Assembly: GCA_051877855.1 (NCBI GenBank)
Contig: JBJEJH010000056.1
Location: forward strand, 7,537-71,536
From: MGBC120314 sp051877855
GTDB taxonomy: Bacteria > Bacillota > Clostridia > Lachnospirales > Lachnospiraceae
Direction of reading: 5' to 3'
Length of the DNA stretch: 64,000 nucleotides
The position numbers were made by a program, and so were the translations under genes. The first letter of the stretch is position 1; every line of letters begins with the position of its first letter. Shown here in pieces: positions 10,630-19,198 of the stretch. Under the pieces are notes generated by a model. It was not told where the DNA came from, ran no database searches, and saw only the letters and a program-made list of their open reading frames with translations.

Positions 10630-10642
10630 GATGACCTATAAT
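10613..10642 (+). promoter_or_regulatory. Possible sigma-A promoter before the small membrane protein
   Basis: TTGAAT (10613-10618), an 18-base spacer and a perfect TATAAT (10637-10642) overlap the end of the SDR gene, about 80 bases before the next start. The spacing is one base longer than ideal, so this is a moderate prediction. Confidence 0.45.
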
Positions 10643-10720
10643 GGTATTTGTCGTTGATCAATAGAACCGGGGTCGGAGAAATGAAATCAGAGAGAAAGTA
10701 GATTGAGGGATGTCTTTCGT

Positions 10721-11284
10721 ATGTTTGGAAAAAAAGAAAAAGGACAATTTGGATATATTGATGATCGAAAGAGGAGTCGGGCCATAATGACACTGATGGG
10801 TTTTGCGGTAGTGGCGCTCATCTATTTTGTTGGTCTTATCATCTGTAAGACCAATAATAATATTGCAACGGTTATGGCTGTTTTATGTGTTCTGCCAACG
10901 GCAAGAATCATGGTATCCTGGCTGATGCTGACGCGTTTTACATCCCCGGATCCTGCCAGATACGAGGAATTAAAGGCACTTTCCCATGAGGATATGCTTT
11001 TGTCGGATTGCGCCATGAGCTGCAAAGACCGTAATATCTACGTTGAATTTGCACTGATTACAGATTCCTGCATCTACTGTTACAGCAGAGATGAGAAGTT
11101 TGATGAGAAGTATTTTTCAGAAAATGTGGCTGCATTTATCAAGTCCTGTGGGGATGTGGTCAATGTCAAATTAATTCGGGATTATGATCAGTTCCTTGAG
11201 AGAGTCCGCGCTCTGGGAAATCCGGAGGAAAAGAAGAAGAAAATCCGGCGTCTTCGCAATGATTTTCTGATTCTGGTGTTGTAA
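10721..11284 (+). CDS. Hypothetical two-helix membrane protein
   Basis: I do not recognise this 187-residue protein. After a basic N-terminus (MFGKKEKG) come two hydrophobic segments at about residues 25-46 and 52-70 (MGFAVVALIYFVGLII and VMAVLCVLPTARIMV), then a soluble C-terminal domain of about 115 residues ending in a very basic helix (EEKKKKIRRLRND). The ATG at 10721 follows a GAGGGA at 10705-10710; a TTG at 10703 would add six residues. The stop overlaps the next start (TAATG), which couples it to the pseudouridine synthase. Confidence 0.75.
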   Translation: MFGKKEKGQFGYIDDRKRSRAIMTLMGFAVVALIYFVGLIICKTNNNIATVMAVLCVLPTARIMVSWLMLTRFTSPDPARYEELKALSHEDMLLSDCAMSCKDRNIYVEFALITDSCIYCYSRDEKFDEKYFSENVAAFIKSCGDVVNVKLIRDYDQFLERVRALGNPEEKKKKIRRLRNDFLILVL

Positions 11285-12288
11285 TGAGAGAAGTTTTGAT
11301 CCATCAACGTGATGCAGGACAGCGTCTGGATAAGTTCTTAAGAAAATATTTGAGTGAAGCTCCCTCAAGTTTTATTTATAAGATGCTTCGCAAGAAAAAT
11401 ATTACCCTGAATGGTGCAAAAGCAGACGGCAGTGAAAAAATTCAGGAAAATGATGTGGTTAAGTTCTTTCTTTCGGATGAGACCATGGATAAATTCAGGA
11501 CGCCGGTAGTCATTACAACCGGGAAAAAAGAGAATATGCTCCATTTTGATCAAAATTGGATCCTTTATGAGGATGAGGAGATGCTCTTTGTCAATAAGCC
11601 ATCCGGGGTACTTTCTCAAAAGGCAAAGCCGGGGGATGTATCAATGAATGAAATAATGATTGATTATCTGGCAAATAATGGTACAATTTCTATGGAGGAA
11701 CTTCGTACCTTTAAACCATCGGTTTGTAATCGATTAGATCGCAATACCTCCGGAATCCTGTCCTTTGGAAAGACCTTGCGGGGAACGCAGTATCTTACGG
11801 AAGGCTTTCGTGAGCGCAGATTTGAAAAGTATTATTTGTGTGTGGTTCACGGCGTAATTAAAGTCCGGGCTGTGGTGGATGGTTACCTGGTTAAGAATGA
11901 GAAGACCAACAAGGTTACTGTTACCGGCAAGCAGAGTGAGGATGAGGCCGAGCGAATCATTACGGAATATATTCCTGTGGCAGACAATGGCAGAGAGACT
12001 TTTCTAAAGATTCGTCTTCACACAGGAAAGACGCATCAGATCCGTGCACATCTTGCATCCATCGGACATCCTCTTATTGGGGATTACAAGTACGGTGATG
12101 GAAAATGGAACGATGTGTATCGCAAAAAATATGGAATTAAAGATCAGCTCTTACATGCATTTGAGCTGAATCTATCAGATAAAGACTTACACATTGTGGC
12201 TTCGATGCCAAAGGAAATGTGTCAGTTCCTTAAGGGAGAGAAGTTATGGGAACCTGGAAATCAAGGGGACTTAGAGGATCTACATTAG
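11284..12288 (+). CDS. RluA family 23S rRNA pseudouridine synthase
   Basis: A 334-residue protein with an N-terminal S4 RNA-binding domain (LDKFLRKYL...NITLNG, about residues 14-60) and an RluA-type catalytic domain. The active-site motif is NRLDRNTSGIL with the catalytic Asp; LHTGKTHQIRAHL and HPLIGDYKYG are the conserved downstream blocks. It isomerises uridine in 23S rRNA in the RluC/RluD manner, but the exact position is not predictable. A second RluA paralogue is at 54480. The 3' end overlaps recU by 43 bases. Confidence 0.93.
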   Translation: MREVLIHQRDAGQRLDKFLRKYLSEAPSSFIYKMLRKKNITLNGAKADGSEKIQENDVVKFFLSDETMDKFRTPVVITTGKKENMLHFDQNWILYEDEEMLFVNKPSGVLSQKAKPGDVSMNEIMIDYLANNGTISMEELRTFKPSVCNRLDRNTSGILSFGKTLRGTQYLTEGFRERRFEKYYLCVVHGVIKVRAVVDGYLVKNEKTNKVTVTGKQSEDEAERIITEYIPVADNGRETFLKIRLHTGKTHQIRAHLASIGHPLIGDYKYGDGKWNDVYRKKYGIKDQLLHAFELNLSDKDLHIVASMPKEMCQFLKGEKLWEPGNQGDLEDLH

Positions 12289-12791
12289 AAGAATTGATTA
12301 ACCAGAGTAATGAAAAATACCGCATTGGTAAATTGGCGTTGATCCAGAAAATTCCAACACCGATTAAGCCCATTAATATGGACAAGGAGACCGGACACAT
12401 CACTCTGGCATACTTTGACCAGAAGAGTACGGTGGATTATATTGGTGCCGTACAGGGAATTCCGGTGTGTTTTGATGCGAAGGAAAGTCATGCAGACACT
12501 TTCCCGTTACATAATATTCATGAGCATCAGATGAAATTTATGCAGGAATTTGAGTCCCAGGGCGGAATTTCATTTATTATCATTCATTTTACGGCAAAAG
12601 ATGAGATGTACTATATTCCGTTTTCTGATATAATAAAGTTCTGGGAACGGGCAGAACAGGGTGGCCGTAAAAGTTTCACCTATGATGAAATCAATAAAGA
12701 ATACAAAATTCGTTCCCATAGTGGTATAATGGTTCATTATCTTGAAATGATCCAGAAAGATTTATCCCGGAGAGATTTGACGGGAATCTAA
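12246..12791 (+). CDS. recU: Holliday junction resolvase RecU
   Basis: A 181-residue protein resembling Bacillus RecU along its length: RGSTLEELINQSN at the N-terminus, then the nuclease core STVDYIGAVQGIPVCFDAKES, which carries the D...(E/D)xK metal site with Asp instead of the Bacillus Glu, then FPLHNIHEHQ and the FWERAEQGGRKS block. RecU resolves recombination intermediates and supports chromosome segregation. It starts inside the 3' end of the upstream gene in another frame (43-base overlap). In many Firmicutes recU sits beside a PBP gene; that is not the case here. Confidence 0.93.
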   Translation: MGTWKSRGLRGSTLEELINQSNEKYRIGKLALIQKIPTPIKPINMDKETGHITLAYFDQKSTVDYIGAVQGIPVCFDAKESHADTFPLHNIHEHQMKFMQEFESQGGISFIIIHFTAKDEMYYIPFSDIIKFWERAEQGGRKSFTYDEINKEYKIRSHSGIMVHYLEMIQKDLSRRDLTGI

Positions 12792-12833
12792 GAGGTTTTA
12801 TGTTTTTTTGGAAATGAATGAAGGAGAATGAAT

Positions 12834-13712
12834 ATGCAGAATTTTTCCATGGACAATAAGAATATTATTGATTGCAAATGTATTATTGATGAGAATTATC
12901 GTATTATTAGTGCAGATGAGGAATTATTCCGGTTTATCGGTCCTACGGTACGTATTTTTACGGATTCCGTCCATCAGGTGGACGTGGATGACTTTGTTTA
13001 CACCATTGACCGTTTAAATGAGTTTGATGTGCGTAATATGGTTGTTCGTGTCCGTCGTTTTGATAATACATATCGCTGGGTTCTTTTGCAGGTTCATTCC
13101 GTGAACGTGAATCTGGGGGATTGCAGGCATATTAATTTGGAATTATCGGATATCATTAATTTAAATAATCATTACAAAGCATTGACCAAGGAAGAAAACA
13201 AGGATGTTGTTTCGGTGAAGTTTAATGATTTGCCCCAAGCACAGATTATTTATGATTATGCTTCAATAGAGATGAATAACGAGGTGGAACAACAGGTCAA
13301 TCTGATCTGTTTCAGTGTGGATCATCATGAGTTTATTTTGCATAATTATGGTGAGTGGTTTTATCAGCAGATGCTGGATGATATTGCACAGGAACTTATT
13401 TCTTTTGTTGGGGACCGAGGCAAAGTCGGACGAATTGATGGAAATCGTTTTCTGGTGATGCTTAAGAATGTGGGAAATGAAAGCAATCTTCGTTCCTTTG
13501 TTGAATCCAGCCGAAGCAAGATCAAGTGGATGTATTTCAGCAAGAATGCGGATCTTAATATCTCATTTACCATCTCGATTGCCGAGAGCCCGCGAAATGG
13601 TAAGGATATCGATATCCTCAAAAAGAAGCTTAAGAAAGCCTATGACATTGCCCAAAATAAGGGTGGTAATTGTTATGTTATATACAAAGAAGAATTACAC
13701 GGAGAAATATAG
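12834..13712 (+). CDS. PAS domain plus degenerate GGDEF domain protein
   Basis: A 292-residue soluble protein. Residues about 10-110 look like a PAS sensor fold (CIIDENYRIISADEELFRFIG, then YRWVLLQVHSV). Residues about 150-290 look like a GGDEF domain in which the signature is lost: the equivalent of GGDEF reads RIDGNRF within VGRIDGNRFLVML, and the C-terminal helix AYDIAQNKGGNCYVIY is typical of the fold. It is therefore unlikely to make c-di-GMP; it may bind a nucleotide or act through protein contacts. I chose the ATG at 12834 because AAGGAG (12821-12826) is seven bases upstream. The his genes begin 15 bases downstream, so it may be co-transcribed with them. Confidence 0.8.
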   Translation: MQNFSMDNKNIIDCKCIIDENYRIISADEELFRFIGPTVRIFTDSVHQVDVDDFVYTIDRLNEFDVRNMVVRVRRFDNTYRWVLLQVHSVNVNLGDCRHINLELSDIINLNNHYKALTKEENKDVVSVKFNDLPQAQIIYDYASIEMNNEVEQQVNLICFSVDHHEFILHNYGEWFYQQMLDDIAQELISFVGDRGKVGRIDGNRFLVMLKNVGNESNLRSFVESSRSKIKWMYFSKNADLNISFTISIAESPRNGKDIDILKKKLKKAYDIAQNKGGNCYVIYKEELHGEI

Positions 13713-13727
13713 TTGGAGAATAGTGCG

Positions 13728-14921
13728 ATGAATAGTTTATTACATACACCGGAGGGTGTGAGAGATCTTTATAATGGGGACTGTGCCAGAAAGCTGCATA
13801 TTGAAAATCAGATGCATGATGTGATTAAGTCCTATGGCTATCGCGATATCGAGGCCCCATCCTTTGAGTATTTTGATATTTTTAATAAAGAGCGTGGTAG
13901 TGTTGCCAGCAAGGAAATGTTTAAGTTTTTTGACCGTGAGGGCAATACCCTGGTGCTTCGCCCGGATATGACTCCGCAGATTGCCCGTATTGCGGCAAAA
14001 TACTATGAAAATGAATCGGCTCCGATCCGGTTATGTTATCAGGGAAAGAAGTTCATCAATGGTTCCAGCTATCAGGGACGTTTGAAGGAAACTACGGAGC
14101 TTGGTGCGGAATTAATTGGCGATGCAACACTGGATAGTGACGCTGAGGCAATTACTCTGTTAGTGAAGTCTCTTTTAGCCGCCGGGCTTAAGGAGTTCCA
14201 GGTGGAGATCGGACACATCGCATATTTTCGTGGTCTTGTGAATGAGGCAGGTGTGGATGAAGAGGTTGAGAATGAGATTTTGGAGATGATCAAGAACAAG
14301 AACTACTTTGGTCTTGAGGAAATCATTAAGAATCATCATCTTGATGCAAAGCTTGGGGAAAGTTTTCTTCGCCTTCCACAGCTTTTTGGTTCCATGGATA
14401 TCCTGGATGAAGCCCAGGGGCTTACGGATAATGTTATGGCAAAGGAAGCCATTGTGCATCTTAAGAAATTACATGAGTTGTTAAAGCTGCATGGCGTTGA
14501 CCAATATGTAACCTATGATCTTGGTATGGTGAATAAACTTCGCTATTATACCGGTATCGTGTTCCAGGCATTTACCTATGGAACGGGAGAATATATTGCC
14601 AGCGGCGGACGTTACGACAAGCTTATTCGTCAGTTTGGTGAAGATAAGCCATCCATCGGTTTCTCAATTACCGTGGATTATCTGTTGATTGCCCTGGATC
14701 GTCAGAAAATCGCTTTGGATACGGAGCAGAAAAAGTCCTATCTGATTCTTTATCGAGAAGAAGAGCGTGCCAAGGCGATATCACTTTCCCAAAAGTACCG
14801 CAGTGAGGGCGTGAATGTCACCATGATTCGAAAGGATGAGGAATGTACCTGGAATCCTGAGGATTATGCCGTAAAGAATCATATAGAACAGGTCCTTTAT
14901 TTGGATGGTTCAGACAAGTAG
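13728..14921 (+). CDS. hisZ: ATP phosphoribosyltransferase regulatory subunit HisZ
   Basis: A 397-residue class II aminoacyl-tRNA-synthetase-like protein (HTPEGVRDLY, VLRPDMTPQIAR, LGAELIGD, YTGIVFQAF, SGGRYDKLI). It is assigned to HisZ and not HisRS because it is followed directly by a short-form HisG and lacks the full anticodon-binding domain. HisZ and HisG together form the first enzyme of histidine synthesis and provide its feedback control. The ATG at 13728 has TTGGAG nine bases upstream and leaves the family-typical start close to PEGVRD; a TTG at 13713 is less likely. Confidence 0.93.
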   Translation: MNSLLHTPEGVRDLYNGDCARKLHIENQMHDVIKSYGYRDIEAPSFEYFDIFNKERGSVASKEMFKFFDREGNTLVLRPDMTPQIARIAAKYYENESAPIRLCYQGKKFINGSSYQGRLKETTELGAELIGDATLDSDAEAITLLVKSLLAAGLKEFQVEIGHIAYFRGLVNEAGVDEEVENEILEMIKNKNYFGLEEIIKNHHLDAKLGESFLRLPQLFGSMDILDEAQGLTDNVMAKEAIVHLKKLHELLKLHGVDQYVTYDLGMVNKLRYYTGIVFQAFTYGTGEYIASGGRYDKLIRQFGEDKPSIGFSITVDYLLIALDRQKIALDTEQKKSYLILYREEERAKAISLSQKYRSEGVNVTMIRKDEECTWNPEDYAVKNHIEQVLYLDGSDK

Positions 14922-14948
14922 AAGCGTATAGAGATGGAGAAATCAACA

Positions 14949-15599
14949 ATGAGATATATTACATTTGCGTTGGCAAAGGGACGACTGGCAAAAAAGTCCC
15001 TGGAGTTATTTGAAAAAATCGGTATCACCTGTGAGGAAATGAAGGATGAGAAGACCCGGAAACTGATTTTTGTAAATGAGGAATTAGGGTATCGTTTCTT
15101 CTTAGCAAAGGCCAATGACGTTCCGACCTATGTGGAATATGGCGCTGCGGATATTGGTATCGTGGGTAAGGATACGATTTTGGAAGAGGGAAGATCTCTT
15201 TATGAGGTTTATGATCTTGGTATCGGAAAATGCAGAATGTGTGTCTGCGGACCGGCATCGGCACGGGAATGCTTAGAGAATCATGAGTTGATTCGTGTGG
15301 CGACAAAGTATCCGAATATTGCAAAGGATTATTTTTATAATAAAAAGCATCAGACGGTGGAAATCATCAAGTTAAATGGTTCCATTGAACTGGCTCCCAT
15401 CGTTGGTCTTTCGGAGGTTATTGTGGATATTGTGGAGACCGGAGCGACACTTCGGGAGAACGGTCTGGAGGTGTTGGAAGAGGTATGTCCGCTTTCGGCA
15501 CGTATGGTGGTGAACCAGGTGAGCATGAAGATGGAAAATGAAAGAATAACGAGAATTATTAATGACTTACGCACACTTCTTGGAGGGAATGAAGAATGA
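14949..15599 (+). CDS. hisG: ATP phosphoribosyltransferase catalytic subunit HisG, short form
   Basis: A 216-residue short HisG. It starts with YITFALAKGRL, has the DIGIVGKD block and ends with the PRPP-binding loop VDIVETGATLRENGL. It lacks the C-terminal regulatory domain of the long form, so it needs HisZ, encoded just upstream. It condenses ATP with PRPP. The ATG at 14949 has a GGAG nine bases upstream; an ATG at 14934 would add five residues. The stop overlaps the hisD start (ATGA). Confidence 0.94.
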   Translation: MRYITFALAKGRLAKKSLELFEKIGITCEEMKDEKTRKLIFVNEELGYRFFLAKANDVPTYVEYGAADIGIVGKDTILEEGRSLYEVYDLGIGKCRMCVCGPASARECLENHELIRVATKYPNIAKDYFYNKKHQTVEIIKLNGSIELAPIVGLSEVIVDIVETGATLRENGLEVLEEVCPLSARMVVNQVSMKMENERITRIINDLRTLLGGNEE

Positions 15600-16885
15600 G
15601 AATTGTTAAATTAACAGCACAGACCAGGGACAATATTTTAGAGGATCTTTTAAAGAGAAGTCCCAACAGCTATGGTAAGTTTGAATCCGCTGTTGCAGAA
15701 ATTCTTGCCAATGTAAAGGAAAATAAAGATAAGGCTATTTTTGAATATACGGAGAAGTTTGATAAGGCTCATATTGATGCAGGTAATATCCGTGTAACGG
15801 ATGCAGAGATTGAAGAGGCATATTCTCTGGTAGATCCAAAGCTTATTGAGGTAATACGTAAGGCCTTGGTAAATATCCGTGATTATCATGCAAAGCAGAA
15901 GCAGTATAGCTGGTTTGATTCCACAACGAAGGGTACCATCTTAGGACAGAAGGTTACTGCGATTGAGAAGGTGGGTGTTTATGTGCCGGGTGGAAAGGCA
16001 GTGTATCCGTCTTCGGTATTGATGAATATTGTGCCGGCAAAGGTGGCCGGTGTGGATCAGATTATTATGACCACGCCACCTGCAGCCAATGGAAAGGTTA
16101 ATCCTACAACATTAGTTGCGGCAAAGGAAGCCGGTGTAGATGCGATTTATAAGGTGGGTGGTGCCCAGGCAATCGCTGCGCTGGCTTATGGTACGGAGAG
16201 TGTACCTAAGGTGGACAAGATCGTGGGACCGGGTAATATCTACGTTGCATTGGCAAAAAAAGCGGTGTTTGGTTATGTTAGTATTGACTCCGTGGCGGGT
16301 CCGAGTGAGATTCTGGTATTGGCGGATGAGACCGCTAATCCAAGATATGTTGCCGCAGATATGCTTTCTCAGGCAGAACATGATGAGATGGCATCGGCAA
16401 TCCTTGTGACAACCAGTGAAGAACTTGCAAAGAAAGTATCCGAGGAAGTGGATGGCTTTGTTCAGGTTCTTTCCCGTAAAGATATTATTGAGAAATCCCT
16501 TGAAAATTATGGATATATTCTTGTGGCAGATTCTATGGATGATGCCATTGAAACGGTGAATGCCATTGCTTCAGAACACTTGGAGATTGTGACAAAGGAT
16601 CCGTTTAACACCATGACAAAGATTCGTAATGCAGGTGCTATTTTCCTTGGAGAATATAGTTCTGAGCCACTGGGAGATTATTTTGCAGGTCCGAATCATG
16701 TATTGCCGACCAATGGAACTGCAAAGTTTTTCTCTGCTTTGAGTGTGGACGATTTCATTAAGAAATCCAGTATTATTTCTTATTCTCGTGAGGCCTTGGA
16801 GGAAATTCATAAGGATATTGAGGATTTTGCAACTTCCGAACAGTTGACTGCACATGCAAATTCCATTCGTGTGCGTTTTGAGTAA
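15596..16885 (+). CDS. hisD: Histidinol dehydrogenase
   Basis: A 429-residue HisD of normal length. Conserved blocks are VYVPGGKAVYPSSVLMN, GPGNIYVALAKK, SVAGPSEILVLAD, and the zinc and catalytic region SQAEHDEMA with the SEHLEI pair and GPNHVLPT. It oxidises histidinol to histidine in two NAD+-dependent steps, the last two reactions of the pathway. It overlaps hisG by four bases and has GGAGGG about eight bases before the start. Confidence 0.96.
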   Translation: MRIVKLTAQTRDNILEDLLKRSPNSYGKFESAVAEILANVKENKDKAIFEYTEKFDKAHIDAGNIRVTDAEIEEAYSLVDPKLIEVIRKALVNIRDYHAKQKQYSWFDSTTKGTILGQKVTAIEKVGVYVPGGKAVYPSSVLMNIVPAKVAGVDQIIMTTPPAANGKVNPTTLVAAKEAGVDAIYKVGGAQAIAALAYGTESVPKVDKIVGPGNIYVALAKKAVFGYVSIDSVAGPSEILVLADETANPRYVAADMLSQAEHDEMASAILVTTSEELAKKVSEEVDGFVQVLSRKDIIEKSLENYGYILVADSMDDAIETVNAIASEHLEIVTKDPFNTMTKIRNAGAIFLGEYSSEPLGDYFAGPNHVLPTNGTAKFFSALSVDDFIKKSSIISYSREALEEIHKDIEDFATSEQLTAHANSIRVRFE

Positions 16886-16899
16886 GATTAGCAGGAATA

Positions 16900-16924
16900 A
16901 CCCCAGCTTTTGATGAGTTGGGGT
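16900..16924 (+). terminator. Weak hairpin between hisD and hisB
   Basis: ACCCCAGCT (16900-16908) pairs with AGTTGGGGT (16916-16924) through nine base pairs including one G-U, with a seven-base loop and a short run ATTTTC after it. This would be a poor terminator; it could act as an attenuator or a processing or stability site within the his transcript. Confidence 0.4.
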
Positions 16925-16950
16925 ATTTTCAAAACAGGAGGATTAGAATT

Positions 16951-17541
16951 ATGGCAGAGCGTAAGGCAATTGTAAATCGCAAGACCGGAGAAACGAGTAT
17001 ATCTGTTGTATTGAATCTGGATGGATCGGGAAAGGCGGAAATTGATACCGGAATTGGATTTCTTGATCATATGTTAAATAGTTTTGCAAGACATGGATTC
17101 TTTGATCTTAAGGTTAAAGCGGATGGGGATCTTTATGTGGATTGTCATCATACCATCGAAGATGTGGGTATTGTGCTTGGACAGGCGATTAAGGAGGCGC
17201 TGGGAGAGAAGAAATCCATCAAACGTTATGGATCGGTGATGTTGCCAATGGACGAAACCTTAATTCTTTGCGCGTTGGATCTTTCAGGAAGACCATATCT
17301 GGTGTTTGAAGGAAACTTTACCACGGACCGTGTGGGATACTTTGACACGGAGATGGTGAAGGAGTTCTTCTATGCCATTTCTTATTCTGCGGGAATGAAT
17401 CTTCACATCCGTCAGATGGCGGGATCAAATAATCATCACATCATCGAAGGAATGTTTAAGGCCTTTGCCAAGGCACTTGATGAGGCAACATTGGTGGACT
17501 CCCGTATTGTGGATGTACTTTCGACCAAGGGAAGTTTGTAG
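16951..17541 (+). CDS. hisB: Imidazoleglycerol-phosphate dehydratase
   Basis: A 196-residue monofunctional HisB: RKTGET, DTGIGFLDHMLNSFARHG, DCHHTIEDVGI and NNHHIIEGMFKA supply the repeated metal-binding His motifs. It dehydrates imidazoleglycerol phosphate to imidazole-acetol phosphate. The ATG at 16951 sits nine bases after AGGAGG (16936-16941); upstream in-frame starts would run through the hairpin after hisD and are unlikely. There is no phosphatase domain, so histidinol phosphatase must be encoded elsewhere. Confidence 0.96.
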   Translation: MAERKAIVNRKTGETSISVVLNLDGSGKAEIDTGIGFLDHMLNSFARHGFFDLKVKADGDLYVDCHHTIEDVGIVLGQAIKEALGEKKSIKRYGSVMLPMDETLILCALDLSGRPYLVFEGNFTTDRVGYFDTEMVKEFFYAISYSAGMNLHIRQMAGSNNHHIIEGMFKAFAKALDEATLVDSRIVDVLSTKGSL

Positions 17542-17570
17542 TTTTGTTATAAATTGTGCAGGAGATTATT

Positions 17571-17951
17571 ATGGATAATAAAACAGTGGATGAAAATTTG
17601 TTAAAGAATACGGATTGGACCAGCCCTATTTCTTTTTCAGAGTTCAAGTTGAATTCGGATGGAATGATTCCGGTAGTCGTTCAGGATGCTGAAAGCAATG
17701 AAGTCCTGATGGTGGCTTACATGAATGAAGAAGCCTTTGAACAAACCATGAAGACGGGAAGAATGACATACTACAGCAGAAGCCGCCGGGAAATCTGGGT
17801 GAAGGGGCTTACTTCAGGACATTTTCAGTATGTGATGAGTATGGAGATTGACTGTGATAATGATACGCTGCTGGCCAAGGTTCTTCAGGTTGGAGCGGCC
17901 TGCCATACAGGTAATTACTCATGTTTTTATCGTAATTTAGTGAAGAGATAG
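17571..17951 (+). CDS. hisI: Phosphoribosyl-AMP cyclohydrolase
   Basis: A 126-residue stand-alone HisI without the HisE pyrophosphohydrolase domain. Motifs are VAYMNEEAFEQT, YYSRSR, WVKGLTSGH, the metal-binding IDCDNDTLL and GAACHTGNYSCF with the zinc cysteines. It opens the adenine ring of phosphoribosyl-AMP. The ATG at 17571 has AGGAG six bases upstream. It ends the his block; hisA, hisF, hisH, hisC and hisE are not in the window. Confidence 0.95.
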   Translation: MDNKTVDENLLKNTDWTSPISFSEFKLNSDGMIPVVVQDAESNEVLMVAYMNEEAFEQTMKTGRMTYYSRSRREIWVKGLTSGHFQYVMSMEIDCDNDTLLAKVLQVGAACHTGNYSCFYRNLVKR

Positions 17952-17960
17952 GAGAAGACC

Positions 17961-19184
17961 ATGGCCAATCTTCTTTTTACCAATTATCAGGATCGGATAT
18001 TGTCCGGCGTCTGTGAGAACCGCAGATTGTTGGAAGTTTCTCTGGAAGAAAGGGGAAATGCATCAATTCTTGGCAATATATATGTGGGTCGGGTGGAAAA
18101 TGTGGTTAAGAGTATCAATGCGGCCTTTGTTGAAATCAGCAGGGGTGTGAAAGGATACTATTCCCTGGAAGAAAATAAGAAGCATATTTTTCTGAATCAC
18201 AAGAATAGCGATAAGGTTTGTATCGGTGATCTTATGCTGGTTCAGGTGGAACGGGATGCGGTTAAGACCAAAGCCCCCATTTTGACCTGTGATCTTAATA
18301 TTTCAGGCACTTATGTGGCACTTTCCGGCAATATTTCCGGGGTCAATGTTTCAAATAAAATCCGGAATAAATCGATTCAGAAACTACTTAGAGAAAAGTT
18401 AAAGGAATACACCACAGAGGATTTTGGTTTTGTTGCCAGAACAAATTGTGAGGGATTGTTTGAGGTCCATGAGGAAAAAACTTTCTGGTCTCCGGAAGGT
18501 TCGGAACTTCTTTTGGATGAAGTTAAGAGAATTACGGAGGAATACAGGAACATACGACAATTTGCTCCCACAAGGCCGGCTTTTACAGTGATGAAGGGAA
18601 GTCTTCCGGGTTATCTTGAACAGATCAAAAATGCGCGTATGGAGCAGGTGGAAGAGATTATAACGGATGACGTGGATATTTATCAGAATATTAAAGAGAA
18701 TACCACAGGTGTGGTGTGGGAGAAACTTCGCCTGTATCAGGATTCCTTGTTACCGTTAACAAAACTTTACAGTATTGAAACACAATTGCAGGATGCGTTA
18801 AGAGAACGTGTGTGGCTAAAGAGCGGAGGATATCTTGTGATCCAGCCCACAGAGGCCTTGACGGTGATTGATGTCAATACAGGAAAGTTTGTTGCCGGAA
18901 AAACCAATGAAGACCGTGAGGATGGTTTTTACAAGGTTAATTGTGAGGCGGCGGTGGAGATTGCAAGGCAGCTTAGGTTACGCAATTACTCCGGCATAAT
19001 AATTGTGGATTTTATCGATATGAAGAAACAAAAGCATAACGATGAATTAATGAAACTCCTTGAAGATGAAGTATCGAAGGATCCCGTGCCAACAACCGTA
19101 ATGGATATTACAAAACTTGGTTTAGTTGAAATGACACGAAAGAAAATTAAAAGACCACTATTGGAACAAATAAAAGAGAGATAA
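17961..19184 (+). CDS. RNase E/G family ribonuclease, lacking the zinc-link
   Basis: A 407-residue protein with an S1-like RNA-binding part (NIYVGRVENVVKSINAAFVEI, about residues 37-125) and the RNase G catalytic core. The metal-binding aspartates are Asp304 (IDVNTGKFV) and Asp350 (IIVDFIDM). It stops just after LGLVEMTRKK, so the CPxCxGxG zinc-link and the small domain that build the dimer or tetramer in E. coli RNase E/G are missing. The gene begins nine bases after hisI. The likely role is RNA processing or turnover. Confidence 0.9.
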   Translation: MANLLFTNYQDRILSGVCENRRLLEVSLEERGNASILGNIYVGRVENVVKSINAAFVEISRGVKGYYSLEENKKHIFLNHKNSDKVCIGDLMLVQVERDAVKTKAPILTCDLNISGTYVALSGNISGVNVSNKIRNKSIQKLLREKLKEYTTEDFGFVARTNCEGLFEVHEEKTFWSPEGSELLLDEVKRITEEYRNIRQFAPTRPAFTVMKGSLPGYLEQIKNARMEQVEEIITDDVDIYQNIKENTTGVVWEKLRLYQDSLLPLTKLYSIETQLQDALRERVWLKSGGYLVIQPTEALTVIDVNTGKFVAGKTNEDREDGFYKVNCEAAVEIARQLRLRNYSGIIIVDFIDMKKQKHNDELMKLLEDEVSKDPVPTTVMDITKLGLVEMTRKKIKRPLLEQIKER

Positions 19185-19198
19185 AGGAGATTTTAGGA

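Noticed and set aside
13728..14921. Histidyl-tRNA synthetase instead of HisZ
   Set aside because: The gene sits directly before a short HisG and lacks the full C-terminal anticodon domain, which fits HisZ.
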